Assembly: GCA_003694905.1 (NCBI GenBank)
Contig: RFJM01000427.1
Span: 1-8,411, forward strand
DNA length: 8,411 bases
Source of the DNA: Caldilineae bacterium
Lineage (GTDB): Bacteria; Chloroflexota; Anaerolineae; J102
Reading direction: 5' to 3'
Of this stretch, positions 1-5,355 are shown one piece after another; positions within the stretch are counted from its first letter, which is position 1, and every line of letters begins with the position of its first letter. The position numbers and the translations under genes are program-made. The notes beneath the pieces are model-generated. The model had not been told where the DNA came from, made no database searches, and saw only the letters and a list, made by a program, of their open reading frames with translations.

Positions 1-1274
1 AAACGGGAGGTGATGTCAAAGGGATAGAGCTCGGGATCGGCGCCAATCCAGGTGACGGGTCCCACGTCTCGCAGGGCCCGATTCCAGGAAGCGGCGGGGG
101 GCATGTCGGGGGTTTCGGTGAAGGTGGCGATGAGAGATAGGAGTACAGGCAGCCGCTGGGGAAGGACCTCGCTCATGCGCTTGAGGTAGTCGAGGCTGTC
201 TTCGCAGTTGAAAGGAAGCCAGAGGGGCAGGAGATCTGAGCGTAAGGCTGCTGTGGGGTTGGTCTGGCCAAAGCATTCGATGAGAATGCCCTGGGGACGG
301 CGTTTGTGAAGGCGAGCTTCCCAGAGATAGGCGGTGTAGGCGAGGGCGCTGAAGTCTTCGGGATGCATGCCATTGATGGCATGGAAGCTGTAGCGCTCCT
401 GTTCGGCGAAACGCCGAACCGCGCTGCGAAAAGCCGGGAGCGAGCCCCACTCGGATTCTCGAAGCTCGAGACAGGCGATGTCGCCGGGCAGGGTCCAACC
501 ACCGCGATGTTTGCTGCCCTGCCGGGCCAACCAGCGATCCAGACGTTCGCTCCCGCTAAGGTAGTCCTGGGCCTCGAAGCCCCCCAGGCCACCTACCTGG
601 AAGTAGTAGTGTTCGTCGCACTGGTATTGCAACCAGGTCATCTGGCAGTCGATGAAGAAGATGGTGCCGTCGGGGGCCAGGTGGTCGCGGATGAAACGGC
701 GGTAAGCCTCGGGAAGGTCGAGGAGTTTCAGGCGGATGTGGTTGACCTGTTCGACGAGGAAGCGATCGTGGACCGGGTCGTAGTGGTTGACGACGAGAAG
801 GTCGGGATTGCGCTCGCGGATGGTAGTAGCATACTGCTGACCTCGTTGCTGATAACCCTGGATGTCGTCGGGATCGCCCGGATCGGCAAAACTGAGGAGG
901 AAATGGGCAGGCAGGAAGGGGACCTGGAGCAATGCGGCCAGGTAAGCGACACCGCCGTTGGGTGCACCGATAAAGATGGCGGGATAGCCGATGCCGTTGT
1001 GGACGTGGTCGTAGACGCTGAGAGCCTGCCGGGCCAGACCCTCGCTGCTGACGAAGCGGGCCAGGGAGGGATCCAGGCCGAGGCGGCGCACGGCGCGCGC
1101 GATGGCCATGCGCTGCAGGGGACGGGGTAGACGCGCTGCGGCCAGGGCCAGGCGCCGTTCGGTGATCGTCGCTTTCTGCGGCTGGTACCAGGCATCACTC
1201 AGGGAGGCAGCCACTGCCTGCAGGACGGCAGCGGAGCTGGATTCGGGGGCTTCGCGTATTCTCGGATAGGGCAT
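1..1274 (-). CDS. Uncharacterised protein, C-terminus cut by left window edge
   Basis: A single open frame of 424 codons runs from an ATG at 1274 to the window edge without a stop, so the gene is 3'-partial. An in-frame TGA lies two codons upstream of this ATG, so translation cannot begin earlier; no clear Shine-Dalgarno precedes it. Codons are rich in C or G at the third position, which supports this strand over the opposite one. I do not recognise the family. Visible features are a basic, helix-prone N-terminal third (about 1-90), a strand-and-turn segment YPAIFIGAPNGG at about 97-108, a stretch NPDLLVVNHYDP at 156-167, and HLAPDGTIFFIDCQ at 198-211, which resembles the fourth-strand region of Rossmann-type methyltransferases. 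That resemblance is weak, and no SAM-binding glycine motif was found. There is no signal peptide or membrane segment. The gene has its own promoter and is separate from ctaB. The coding call is firm; the function is unknown. Confidence 0.8.
   Translation of the reverse strand, partial: MPYPRIREAPESSSAAVLQAVAASLSDAWYQPQKATITERRLALAAARLPRPLQRMAIARAVRRLGLDPSLARFVSSEGLARQALSVYDHVHNGIGYPAIFIGAPNGGVAYLAALLQVPFLPAHFLLSFADPGDPDDIQGYQQRGQQYATTIRERNPDLLVVNHYDPVHDRFLVEQVNHIRLKLLDLPEAYRRFIRDHLAPDGTIFFIDCQMTWLQYQCDEHYYFQVGGLGGFEAQDYLSGSERLDRWLARQGSKHRGGWTLPGDIACLELRESEWGSLPAFRSAVRRFAEQERYSFHAINGMHPEDFSALAYTAYLWEARLHKRRPQGILIECFGQTNPTAALRSDLLPLWLPFNCEDSLDYLKRMSEVLPQRLPVLLSLIATFTETPDMPPAASWNRALRDVGPVTWIGADPELYPFDITSR
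401..419. repeat. 8-bp hairpin inside the uncharacterised gene
   Basis: GTTCGGCG (401-408) and CGCCGAAC (412-419) form a perfect 8-bp stem with a 3-nt loop. It encodes residues around 286-292 of the left gene (VRRFAEQ region). No T-run follows on the coding strand. Probably incidental. Confidence 0.35.
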
Positions 1275-1302
1275 GACTCAGGGGTTGTTCTTGAAAATGG
1301 AA

Positions 1303-1342
1303 CGGCATCGGACGATTATGCCTTGCCTGGACGTCAATGCCG
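1303..1342 (-). other. Leader hairpin upstream of the uncharacterised gene
   Basis: On the transcript, CGGCAT and GACG (1342-1332) pair with CGTC and ATGCCG (1314-1303). This gives 10 base pairs interrupted by a small internal loop, with a loop of about 17 nt. The hairpin lies in the inferred leader between the extended -10 promoter and the start codon at 1274. No T-run follows, so it is not an intrinsic terminator. I could not match it to a known riboswitch class. It could be a chance fold. Confidence 0.3.
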
Positions 1343-1389
1343 GCGAAAGCAGTCAATGGAGCGCTAACGCATGTTTGCCTACTTAACGT

Positions 1390-1398
1390 ATTATAACA
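1390..1398 (-). promoter_or_regulatory. Extended -10 promoter for the uncharacterised gene
   Basis: Read on the minus strand, the sequence is TGTTATAAT: a perfect TATAAT box preceded by the TGn of extended -10 promoters. The hexamer at the -35 distance (about 17 bp upstream) is poor, as is common when an extended -10 is present. The inferred transcript start near 1383 gives a leader of about 110 nt before the ATG at 1274. The box lies in the 202-bp gap after ctaB, in which I found no convincing terminator. Confidence 0.5.
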
Positions 1399-1476
1399 CC
1401 AGGTGCAAGAATGCGGAATTCGAGCGTCACACAGGCCCCCCTTTGTCTGCGTCCCCCGCCAGGGTATGTCGTGGTT

Positions 1477-2442
1477 TCAGCCGCCCAAAAGGGAGCTGAA
1501 GATGTGCGGAAAACTCGCGTCGGCGATCATAGCGGCGAAGAGCAGCGCCAGGTGCAGAAGCGAGTACTTGTAGAGACGAAGAGCAGCGGATTTGGATCCC
1601 TCCCGTCGGACCTGATAGGCATTGCGCATGAAGAAGTAGCCGAGTACCGCAGCCGCGATCAGGTAGAACCAGTCGAAGAGGCGGAGGGGCACGAGCAGGA
1701 TGGTGAAGATGACAAAGATCCAGGAGTAGATGAGGATCTGCCTGCGGGTCTCGGCCTCGCCCGCGACGACGGGGAGCATGGGGACATCGACGCGAGCGTA
1801 GTCCCGTTCTACGACGAGAGTGAGCGCCCAGGTGTGGGGCGGTGTCCACAGGAAGACGATGCCAAACAAGGCCCAAGCAGCCAGGGGCAGGCTGTTGGTG
1901 ACGGCAGCCCAGCCGACGAGGGGCGGGATAGCACCGGCTACGCCACCGATGGTGATGTTATGGGGGGTGGAGCGCTTGAGCCAGAGGGTGTAGATGAAGA
2001 TGTAGTAGAGGGCTCCGATCAGGGAGAGGACGGCCGCAAGGGGATTGACAAAGACGTAGAAGATGATGAAGGCGACGACGCAGAGGAAGATACCCCAGAT
2101 GACGGCGGACCGAGGCGCGACCCACCCGGCCGGGATGGGCCGCTGCCTGGTGCGGTACATGATCTCGTCGATGTCTCGGTCGAAGAAGTGATTGAGGGCG
2201 TTGGCGCCTCCCGCCGACAGTGTACCGCCCAGCATGGTCCAAAAAAAGACCCCCAATGGGGGGAAGCCGCCGGAGGCAACCATCATCGCGCCTGCCGTCG
2301 TCACGAGCAAGAGCGAGATGATCTTGGGTTTCATAAGGGCCAGGTAAATCGAGAGGGTGCCCGGCTTGCTGCGGGTTCTCGATTTCGAGGCCGATGCACG
2401 AGTCATGTCGTTACTTTCCGATGTGCCTGCCTGAGTGGCCAT
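1477..2442 (-). CDS. ctaB: Protoheme IX farnesyltransferase (haem O synthase)
   Basis: This is a membrane prenyltransferase of the UbiA superfamily that adds a farnesyl group from farnesyl diphosphate to protohaem to make haem O, needed for haem-copper terminal oxidases. The 321-residue product starts with about 28 polar, Ser/Thr/Arg/Lys-rich residues, then hydrophobic segments consistent with the usual nine membrane helices. The first Asp-rich motif is clear: N84, D88 and D92 in NHFFDRDID, followed by RTRQRP. The second conserved loop appears as LKRSTPHNITIGG (about 155-167) and a third conserved stretch as DVPMLPVVAGE. Length is normal for the family. The ATG at 2442 lies 13 nt after the stop of the small membrane-protein gene, so the two are co-transcribed. 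An internal ATG at codon 13 is an alternative start that would shorten the polar tail. A hairpin plus seven T residues lies in codons around 61-68. Confidence 0.95.
   Translation of the reverse strand: MATQAGTSESNDMTRASASKSRTRSKPGTLSIYLALMKPKIISLLLVTTAGAMMVASGGFPPLGVFFWTMLGGTLSAGGANALNHFFDRDIDEIMYRTRQRPIPAGWVAPRSAVIWGIFLCVVAFIIFYVFVNPLAAVLSLIGALYYIFIYTLWLKRSTPHNITIGGVAGAIPPLVGWAAVTNSLPLAAWALFGIVFLWTPPHTWALTLVVERDYARVDVPMLPVVAGEAETRRQILIYSWIFVIFTILLVPLRLFDWFYLIAAAVLGYFFMRNAYQVRREGSKSAALRLYKYSLLHLALLFAAMIADASFPHIFSSLLGG
2241..2262 (-). other. Terminator-like hairpin and T7 run inside ctaB
   Basis: On the coding strand, five C (2262-2258), a loop ATT and five G (2254-2250) are followed by TC and seven T (2247-2241). 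This is the layout of a minimal intrinsic terminator, but it sits inside the ctaB frame, where it encodes Pro-Pro-Leu-Gly-Val-Phe-Phe. It may cause some premature termination or polymerase slippage, or it may simply be coding sequence. Confidence 0.3.
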
Positions 2443-2455
2443 GAACTGCGCCTGC

Positions 2456-2653
2456 CTAGCGAAGCAAATCGACCTTAAAGATCATGTCGAGCAGAATGGC
2501 CAGCGCCACGGCCAGGACGATGATGTTTGCCAGGTGGAAGAAGGCCGGAACACGGGTCCAGGGGGTGTCGAGCAACGACACGTAGATGAAGGCGTCGGTG
2601 AGAATCGCCAGGAAGAAGGCGGCGATCATGGCAAGGTAGCGTTTGGTACCCAT
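2456..2653 (-). CDS. Small two-helix membrane protein cotranscribed with ctaB
   Basis: This is a 65-residue protein with two hydrophobic segments, about residues 7-26 and 41-60, separated by a short loop (LLDTPWTRVP). It has a basic start (MGTKR) and a short charged C-terminus ending DLLR, so it is almost certainly an integral membrane protein with both ends on the same side. The start is supported by GGAG placed 7 nt before the ATG. A strong promoter lies immediately upstream, and ctaB follows after only 13 nt, so this is the first gene of the ctaB operon. That position suggests a role in haem O supply or oxidase assembly, but this is inference from neighbourhood only; I recognise no family signature. 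Confidence 0.75.
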   Translation of the reverse strand: MGTKRYLAMIAAFFLAILTDAFIYVSLLDTPWTRVPAFFHLANIIVLAVALAILLDMIFKVDLLR

Positions 2654-2702
2654 TGAATAGCTCCGTAGTGGTCAAAGGATGGTCTGTTGTCTGTGCGCGC
2701 CC

Positions 2703-2731
2703 ATTTTAGGCGAGGGTGGGACGGCTGTCAA
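2703..2731 (-). promoter_or_regulatory. Sigma70-type promoter of the small membrane protein-ctaB operon
   Basis: On the minus strand, TTGACA (2731-2726) and TAAAAT (2708-2703) are separated by exactly 17 bp. This is a full-consensus -35 and a near-consensus -10. The transcript would start near 2696, leaving a leader of about 43 nt before the ATG at 2653. Confidence 0.75.
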
Positions 2732-2740
2732 AGTTGCAGG

Positions 2741-2776
2741 GCATGTTGTCGTCATACAAGAGGTGACATAACATGC
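2741..2776. repeat. Imperfect inverted repeat between divergent promoters
   Basis: GCATGTT (2741-2747) is repeated inverted as AACATGC (2770-2776). The symmetry continues inward as GTC against GAC with a 2-nt offset. The element lies between the -35 boxes of the two divergent promoters (2731 and 2792), close to their midpoint, where an activator or shared operator would bind. No regulator is encoded in the window, so the operator role is inference. Confidence 0.4.
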
Positions 2777-2791
2777 GGTGTTGTTGCGGGG

Positions 2792-2820
2792 TTGCATTTG
2801 AGGAGGGAAGGGCGTACAAT
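2792..2820 (+). promoter_or_regulatory. Sigma70-type promoter of the ThyX pair
   Basis: TTGCAT (2792-2797) and TACAAT (2815-2820) are separated by 17 bp. The expected transcript start is near 2827, giving a leader of about 40 nt that includes the ribosome site before the TTG start at 2868. Confidence 0.65.
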
Positions 2821-2856
2821 CGGGGACGTGCCGTTCATTTTTTCGAATTCCCCTCT

Positions 2857-2862
2857 GGAGGT
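2857..2862 (+). promoter_or_regulatory. Ribosome binding site that fixes a TTG start
   Basis: GGAGGT lies 5 nt before TTG at 2868 and is the strongest Shine-Dalgarno match near the 5' end of the first ThyX gene. No ATG or GTG in the same frame is available upstream at a usable distance. A nearby GTG at 2861 is out of frame. The site therefore favours the rare TTG start. Confidence 0.65.
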
Positions 2863-2867
2863 GGCAG

Positions 2868-3320
2868 TTGAAGGTTACACTCCTGGCTCATACGGAGCTG
2901 GATGAGGTCCTGGCCGCGGACAGTCCCATACGGCGAGGGCAGGGCACGCTGCAGGAGAACCTGATCGAGTATGCTGGTCGGGTGTGCTATCGGTCGGAAG
3001 CCCGGATGGGATATCAGCCGGAGTTCATTGCCCTGCGCGTGCGAGAAGGACATGAAGATATCATCGAGCACGTGCGCTTTGTGTTCGAGGTCGAGGGTGT
3101 AGGGCTCAACGATGATGTGTTGCTGCTGGCGAATCAGCCGACTGTGGAGTATACCCGGTTGGGCCCGGAACGCTGGGTGTTTAGCCTGAACGCACGGAAT
3201 GTGCGTGATTTCTGGAAGCGGTCGCGGTCGGCGCTGGGGCGTGAGTTCGTGCGACTGGCAGGGGCGGTGGCGCCCTCGGTGTACGCGGATCTGCTGGAGG
3301 ATGCGGAGGTGCAAGCATGA
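2868..3320 (+). CDS. ThyX-family protein lacking the RHR motif (first of a tandem pair)
   Basis: This 150-residue protein resembles flavin-dependent thymidylate synthase in its N-terminal part and one later segment. Residues 31-43 (NLIEYAGRVCYRS) match the conserved AARVxY region. GHEDIIEH at 61-68 matches the GHxSxxEH segment and is followed by FVFEVEGV, matching the FTFxIEGV strand. NAR at 108-110 in SLNARNVRDF matches the FAD-binding NAR of full ThyX. Between these, the signature RHR with its downstream serine is absent, replaced by about 30 unrelated residues. The position of the catalytic Arg after NAR (T. maritima R174, numbering from memory) is Ser120 or nearby. It should therefore not work alone. 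It starts with TTG and overlaps the second thyX gene by ATGA, so the two are translationally coupled. Probable role, inferred: partner subunit supplying part of the FAD site. A full ThyX split by one frameshift is unlikely, because both genes have their own MKVTLL start and their own copy of the C-terminal region. Confidence 0.75.
   Translation: MKVTLLAHTELDEVLAADSPIRRGQGTLQENLIEYAGRVCYRSEARMGYQPEFIALRVREGHEDIIEHVRFVFEVEGVGLNDDVLLLANQPTVEYTRLGPERWVFSLNARNVRDFWKRSRSALGREFVRLAGAVAPSVYADLLEDAEVQA
3305..3311 (+). promoter_or_regulatory. Ribosome binding site of the second thyX gene
   Basis: GGAGGTG sits inside the end of the first gene, with GGAGG 7 nt before the ATG at 3317. Together with the ATGA stop/start overlap it indicates coupled translation at comparable levels, as expected for two subunits of one enzyme. 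Confidence 0.65.
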
Positions 3321-3832
3321 AGGTGACGCTGCTAGGGTATATACCGATCGACGGTATCCCCGAGCCGGAGAAGCATTGCAGCGCGACATTTCTAATCGAA
3401 GGTATCTCGCGGACGTGCAGCCATCAGATCGTGCGCCATCGCCTGGCATCGTTCAGCCAGGAATCACAACGATATGTGAGTCTGGAGAAAGGGGGCTGGG
3501 AGGCAGTGGTGCCGCCTGCGGTGGCGGCCAATGCCGAAGCAAGTCGCTTGATGGATCAGGCCTGGCAGGACCTGCAGGCGTCGTATCGGAGTCTGCGCCG
3601 AGAAGGTGTGCGCAAGGAGGATGCCCGCTTCTTGCTGCCCAACGCGGCCGAGACGCGGCTGGTGATGTCGATGCACTACCCGGCGCTGCGGCATTTTTTC
3701 TGGCTGCGGCTGGATAAAGCGGCGCAGTGGGAGATCCGGCAGGTGGCGATGGAGATGTTGCGGCTCGTGTATCCGCTGGCGCCGGGTGTGTTCCAGGATA
3801 TCTGGGACAGGTACGCGGGTGAGGCAGAGTAG
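3317..3832 (+). CDS. thyX: Flavin-dependent thymidylate synthase, catalytic-type subunit with shortened N-terminus
   Basis: ThyX makes dTMP from dUMP using methylenetetrahydrofolate, NADPH and FAD. This 171-residue protein carries the signature RHRX7S (R40, H41, R42 to S50), the SQR of the dUMP loop ending at R52, R104 in EDARFLLP, and R131 followed by AQWEIR. By my recollection of T. maritima ThyX (RHR 78-80, S88, R90, R147, R174), these align without gaps and make up the dUMP site and catalytic Arg. Two things are missing. The usual AARxxY...GHxSxxEH block is absent: the protein jumps from MKVTLL and a short linker to SATFLIEGISR. The FAD-binding NAR is replaced by His-Tyr-Pro (120-122). 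Full ThyX is usually about 210-250 residues. Both missing parts are present in the upstream gene, which overlaps it by 4 nt. The family assignment is firm; the two-subunit enzyme is inference. Confidence 0.9.
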   Translation: MKVTLLGYIPIDGIPEPEKHCSATFLIEGISRTCSHQIVRHRLASFSQESQRYVSLEKGGWEAVVPPAVAANAEASRLMDQAWQDLQASYRSLRREGVRKEDARFLLPNAAETRLVMSMHYPALRHFFWLRLDKAAQWEIRQVAMEMLRLVYPLAPGVFQDIWDRYAGEAE

Positions 3833-3838
3833 GCGTTA

Positions 3839-4003
3839 GTTGGCGTCGCGCGCGGGCCGGCGCCCGCACGGGCTTCGCCCTTCGCCCCGCCGCTGCGATA
3901 GCATGCTCGGCCGCGCATCGCAAGGTTGTCGGGCGCAGCGGCGGGGCACCGCCGACGAAGTCGGCGGGCGGGCGCCGGCCCACACTCATGCCTTCGCGCC
4001 AAC
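3839..4003. repeat. Nested GC-rich palindromic element between convergent genes
   Basis: The 171-bp gap between the convergent thyX pair and ribF is almost filled by nested inverted repeats. A 7-bp outermost pair is GTTGGCG/CGCCAAC (3839-3845 and 3997-4003). A perfect 14-bp stem is GGGCCGGCGCCCGC (3854-3867) with its complement (3968-3981). Inside that are hairpin A, GGGC-TTC-GCCC (3870-3880); hairpin B, a perfect 14-bp stem 3884-3897 with 3934-3947 and a 36-nt loop; and hairpin C, an 8-bp stem CCGCCGAC with loop GAA (3949-3967). The whole can fold as a multi-branched cruciform. No T-run follows any stem, so it is not a textbook terminator, although it may stop both converging transcripts. 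The layout is like short palindromic mobile elements (REP/MITE type). Its copy number cannot be seen from one window. Confidence 0.65.
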
Positions 4004-5353
4004 CTACGTATCGAACACCACCTGCGCTTCCCAGCCCGTGCCCGCGGCGTCCGCCGGCTTCACATACAGATCGTGATACGTCACCGCCTTGATATGCGCC
4101 ATCTCACTGCGGCCGCGGCGCCCCGTGGCCCATCCCCGCAGGTAGGTCTCGCCAATATCTTCCACCCAGAAACTCTGAAACATAACCTCTTCCGTTTCTG
4201 CCAGCCATAGCAACTCACTCAACCAGCGCACGAGCAGATCTTCCGCGTCCGTTGCCTGCACCTCGAGCCACTGCCGGACCGTCGGGCCGCTCGCCTCTGT
4301 CGCGTCCTGCAGCGCGAACATCGCCAGCGCAGCATTCGCGTACAGTGCAGCGCGCGTCTCGCCGTATACCTTGATCGCCCAGTCCGCCGTATGGGTTAAC
4401 TCCTCGAAACGCGGCTCTCTGGGCACCTGTGGATCGCGGGCCAGAATCTCTGCCGCACGGTCGCGATCTCGGCCGATCTGCGCCTTCAGTGCCTCCAGAC
4501 TTGGGAACTTCATCTCATCGCGCAGCCGGGCGACAAACCCCAGTTGCAAACTGCGGCCGTACAGATCTCCATCAAAGTCGATCACATGCACCTCTACCGT
4601 GCGATGCGTGCCGTTCACCGTGGGCCGCACCCCGATATTCGTCACCGATGGATGACGTACTCCTTCGATCCACACCCATGTCGCATACACCCCGTTCGCC
4701 GGCACCACTCGTCCCTGACTCAGAGAGAGATTCGCCGTCGGAAAACCGATAGTCCGGCCGCGCATGGCCCCATGTACCACCACTCCCGAAAAGCCATAGT
4801 GCCTGCCCAACCAGGCCCCGGCCCATTCCACATTCCCCAACTCGATCACCCGCCGGATACGCCGCGAGCGGATCGGCTGGCCCTCCCACACATACTCCGG
4901 CACCACTTCCACCTCAAAGCCATGCTCCCGGCCGTACCGTTTCAGAAAGGCCACATCGCCCTCTCGCGCCCGTCCCAGCGCAAAATCCGGCCCCACCCAC
5001 AGCTTACTCAGTCCCAGATATCCCTGTAGCATCTGCAAGAACTCATCCGCTGTCGTATTCGCCGTCTGTTGCGTAAAAGGATGCACCACCGCGAAATCCA
5101 GTCCCGTTGACGCGTACAACTCCAGCCTTTCTGCCAGAGACGTCAGATACGCAACCGGTACTCCCGGCTGCAACACACTACGGGGGTGCGGATGGAACGT
5201 CACCAACCCGCACGCTGCTCCCCGCTCTCTGGCCTCGGCCAGCATCGCCGAGATAAGCGCACAGTGACCCCGGTGCACCCCATCGAAACTCCCGATAGTC
5301 ACATACGTCGGCCCGCTCAGAGCCGCGTTCCCGATCGACTCGTAGACCTGCAT
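4004..5353 (-). CDS. ribF: Riboflavin kinase/FAD synthetase fused to a C-terminal archease domain
   Basis: Residues 1-305 are a complete bifunctional RibF, which phosphorylates riboflavin to FMN and adenylates FMN to FAD. The adenylyltransferase part has GSFDGVHRGH (21-30, with the nucleotidyl-transfer HxGH) and FHPHP (53-57). The kinase part has GRTIGFPTAN (199-208) and GVYATW (221-226). The frame then continues past the usual length of about 310 residues into an archease domain (about 314-449): FEELTHTADWAIKVYG with Asp323, NAALAMF, a DLLVRWLSELLWLAETE helix, IKAVTYHDL with Lys422, and WEAQVVFDT with Asp448. The two Asp and the Lys correspond to those I recall as functionally important in archease, the factor that activates the RtcB RNA ligase by aiding its guanylylation. 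The ATG lies 2 nt after the truB stop, with AGGAGG 7 nt upstream. It is the last gene of the operon. No rtcB is in the window. Confidence 0.95.
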   Translation of the reverse strand: MQVYESIGNAALSGPTYVTIGSFDGVHRGHCALISAMLAEARERGAACGLVTFHPHPRSVLQPGVPVAYLTSLAERLELYASTGLDFAVVHPFTQQTANTTADEFLQMLQGYLGLSKLWVGPDFALGRAREGDVAFLKRYGREHGFEVEVVPEYVWEGQPIRSRRIRRVIELGNVEWAGAWLGRHYGFSGVVVHGAMRGRTIGFPTANLSLSQGRVVPANGVYATWVWIEGVRHPSVTNIGVRPTVNGTHRTVEVHVIDFDGDLYGRSLQLGFVARLRDEMKFPSLEALKAQIGRDRDRAAEILARDPQVPREPRFEELTHTADWAIKVYGETRAALYANAALAMFALQDATEASGPTVRQWLEVQATDAEDLLVRWLSELLWLAETEEVMFQSFWVEDIGETYLRGWATGRRGRSEMAHIKAVTYHDLYVKPADAAGTGWEAQVVFDT

Positions 5354-5355
5354 CC

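Noticed and set aside
306..1130. Long plus-strand open frame of 274 codons
   Set aside because: It is antisense to a 424-codon uninterrupted minus frame with high third-position GC. Its product is compositionally odd (Val/Asp/Glu/Gly-rich runs) with no domain.
1303..1342. Riboswitch in the leader of the left gene
   Set aside because: Only one simple hairpin is visible, with none of the conserved cores I know. It is recorded as a hairpin, not a riboswitch.
1411..2478. Plus-strand open frame of 355 codons over ctaB
   Set aside because: Its low-complexity Asp/Glu/Gly-rich product is the mirror of the ctaB codons; ctaB is unmistakable on the other strand.
2687..2905. Plus-strand 72-codon open frame in the divergent region
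   Set aside because: It spans both promoters and runs into the first ThyX gene in another frame; it has no good ribosome site and no recognisable product.
2868..3832. The two thyX-like genes as one thyX broken by a frameshift
   Set aside because: Each has its own ribosome site and MKVTLL start, and the NAR-type region appears in both (intact in the first, altered in the second). One gene cut in two would not give that order.
3870..3967. CRISPR array or tRNA suggested by the cloverleaf-like fold
   Set aside because: There are no repeated units with spacers, and no tRNA features such as a T-loop GTTCRA or a 7-bp acceptor stem with CCA were found.
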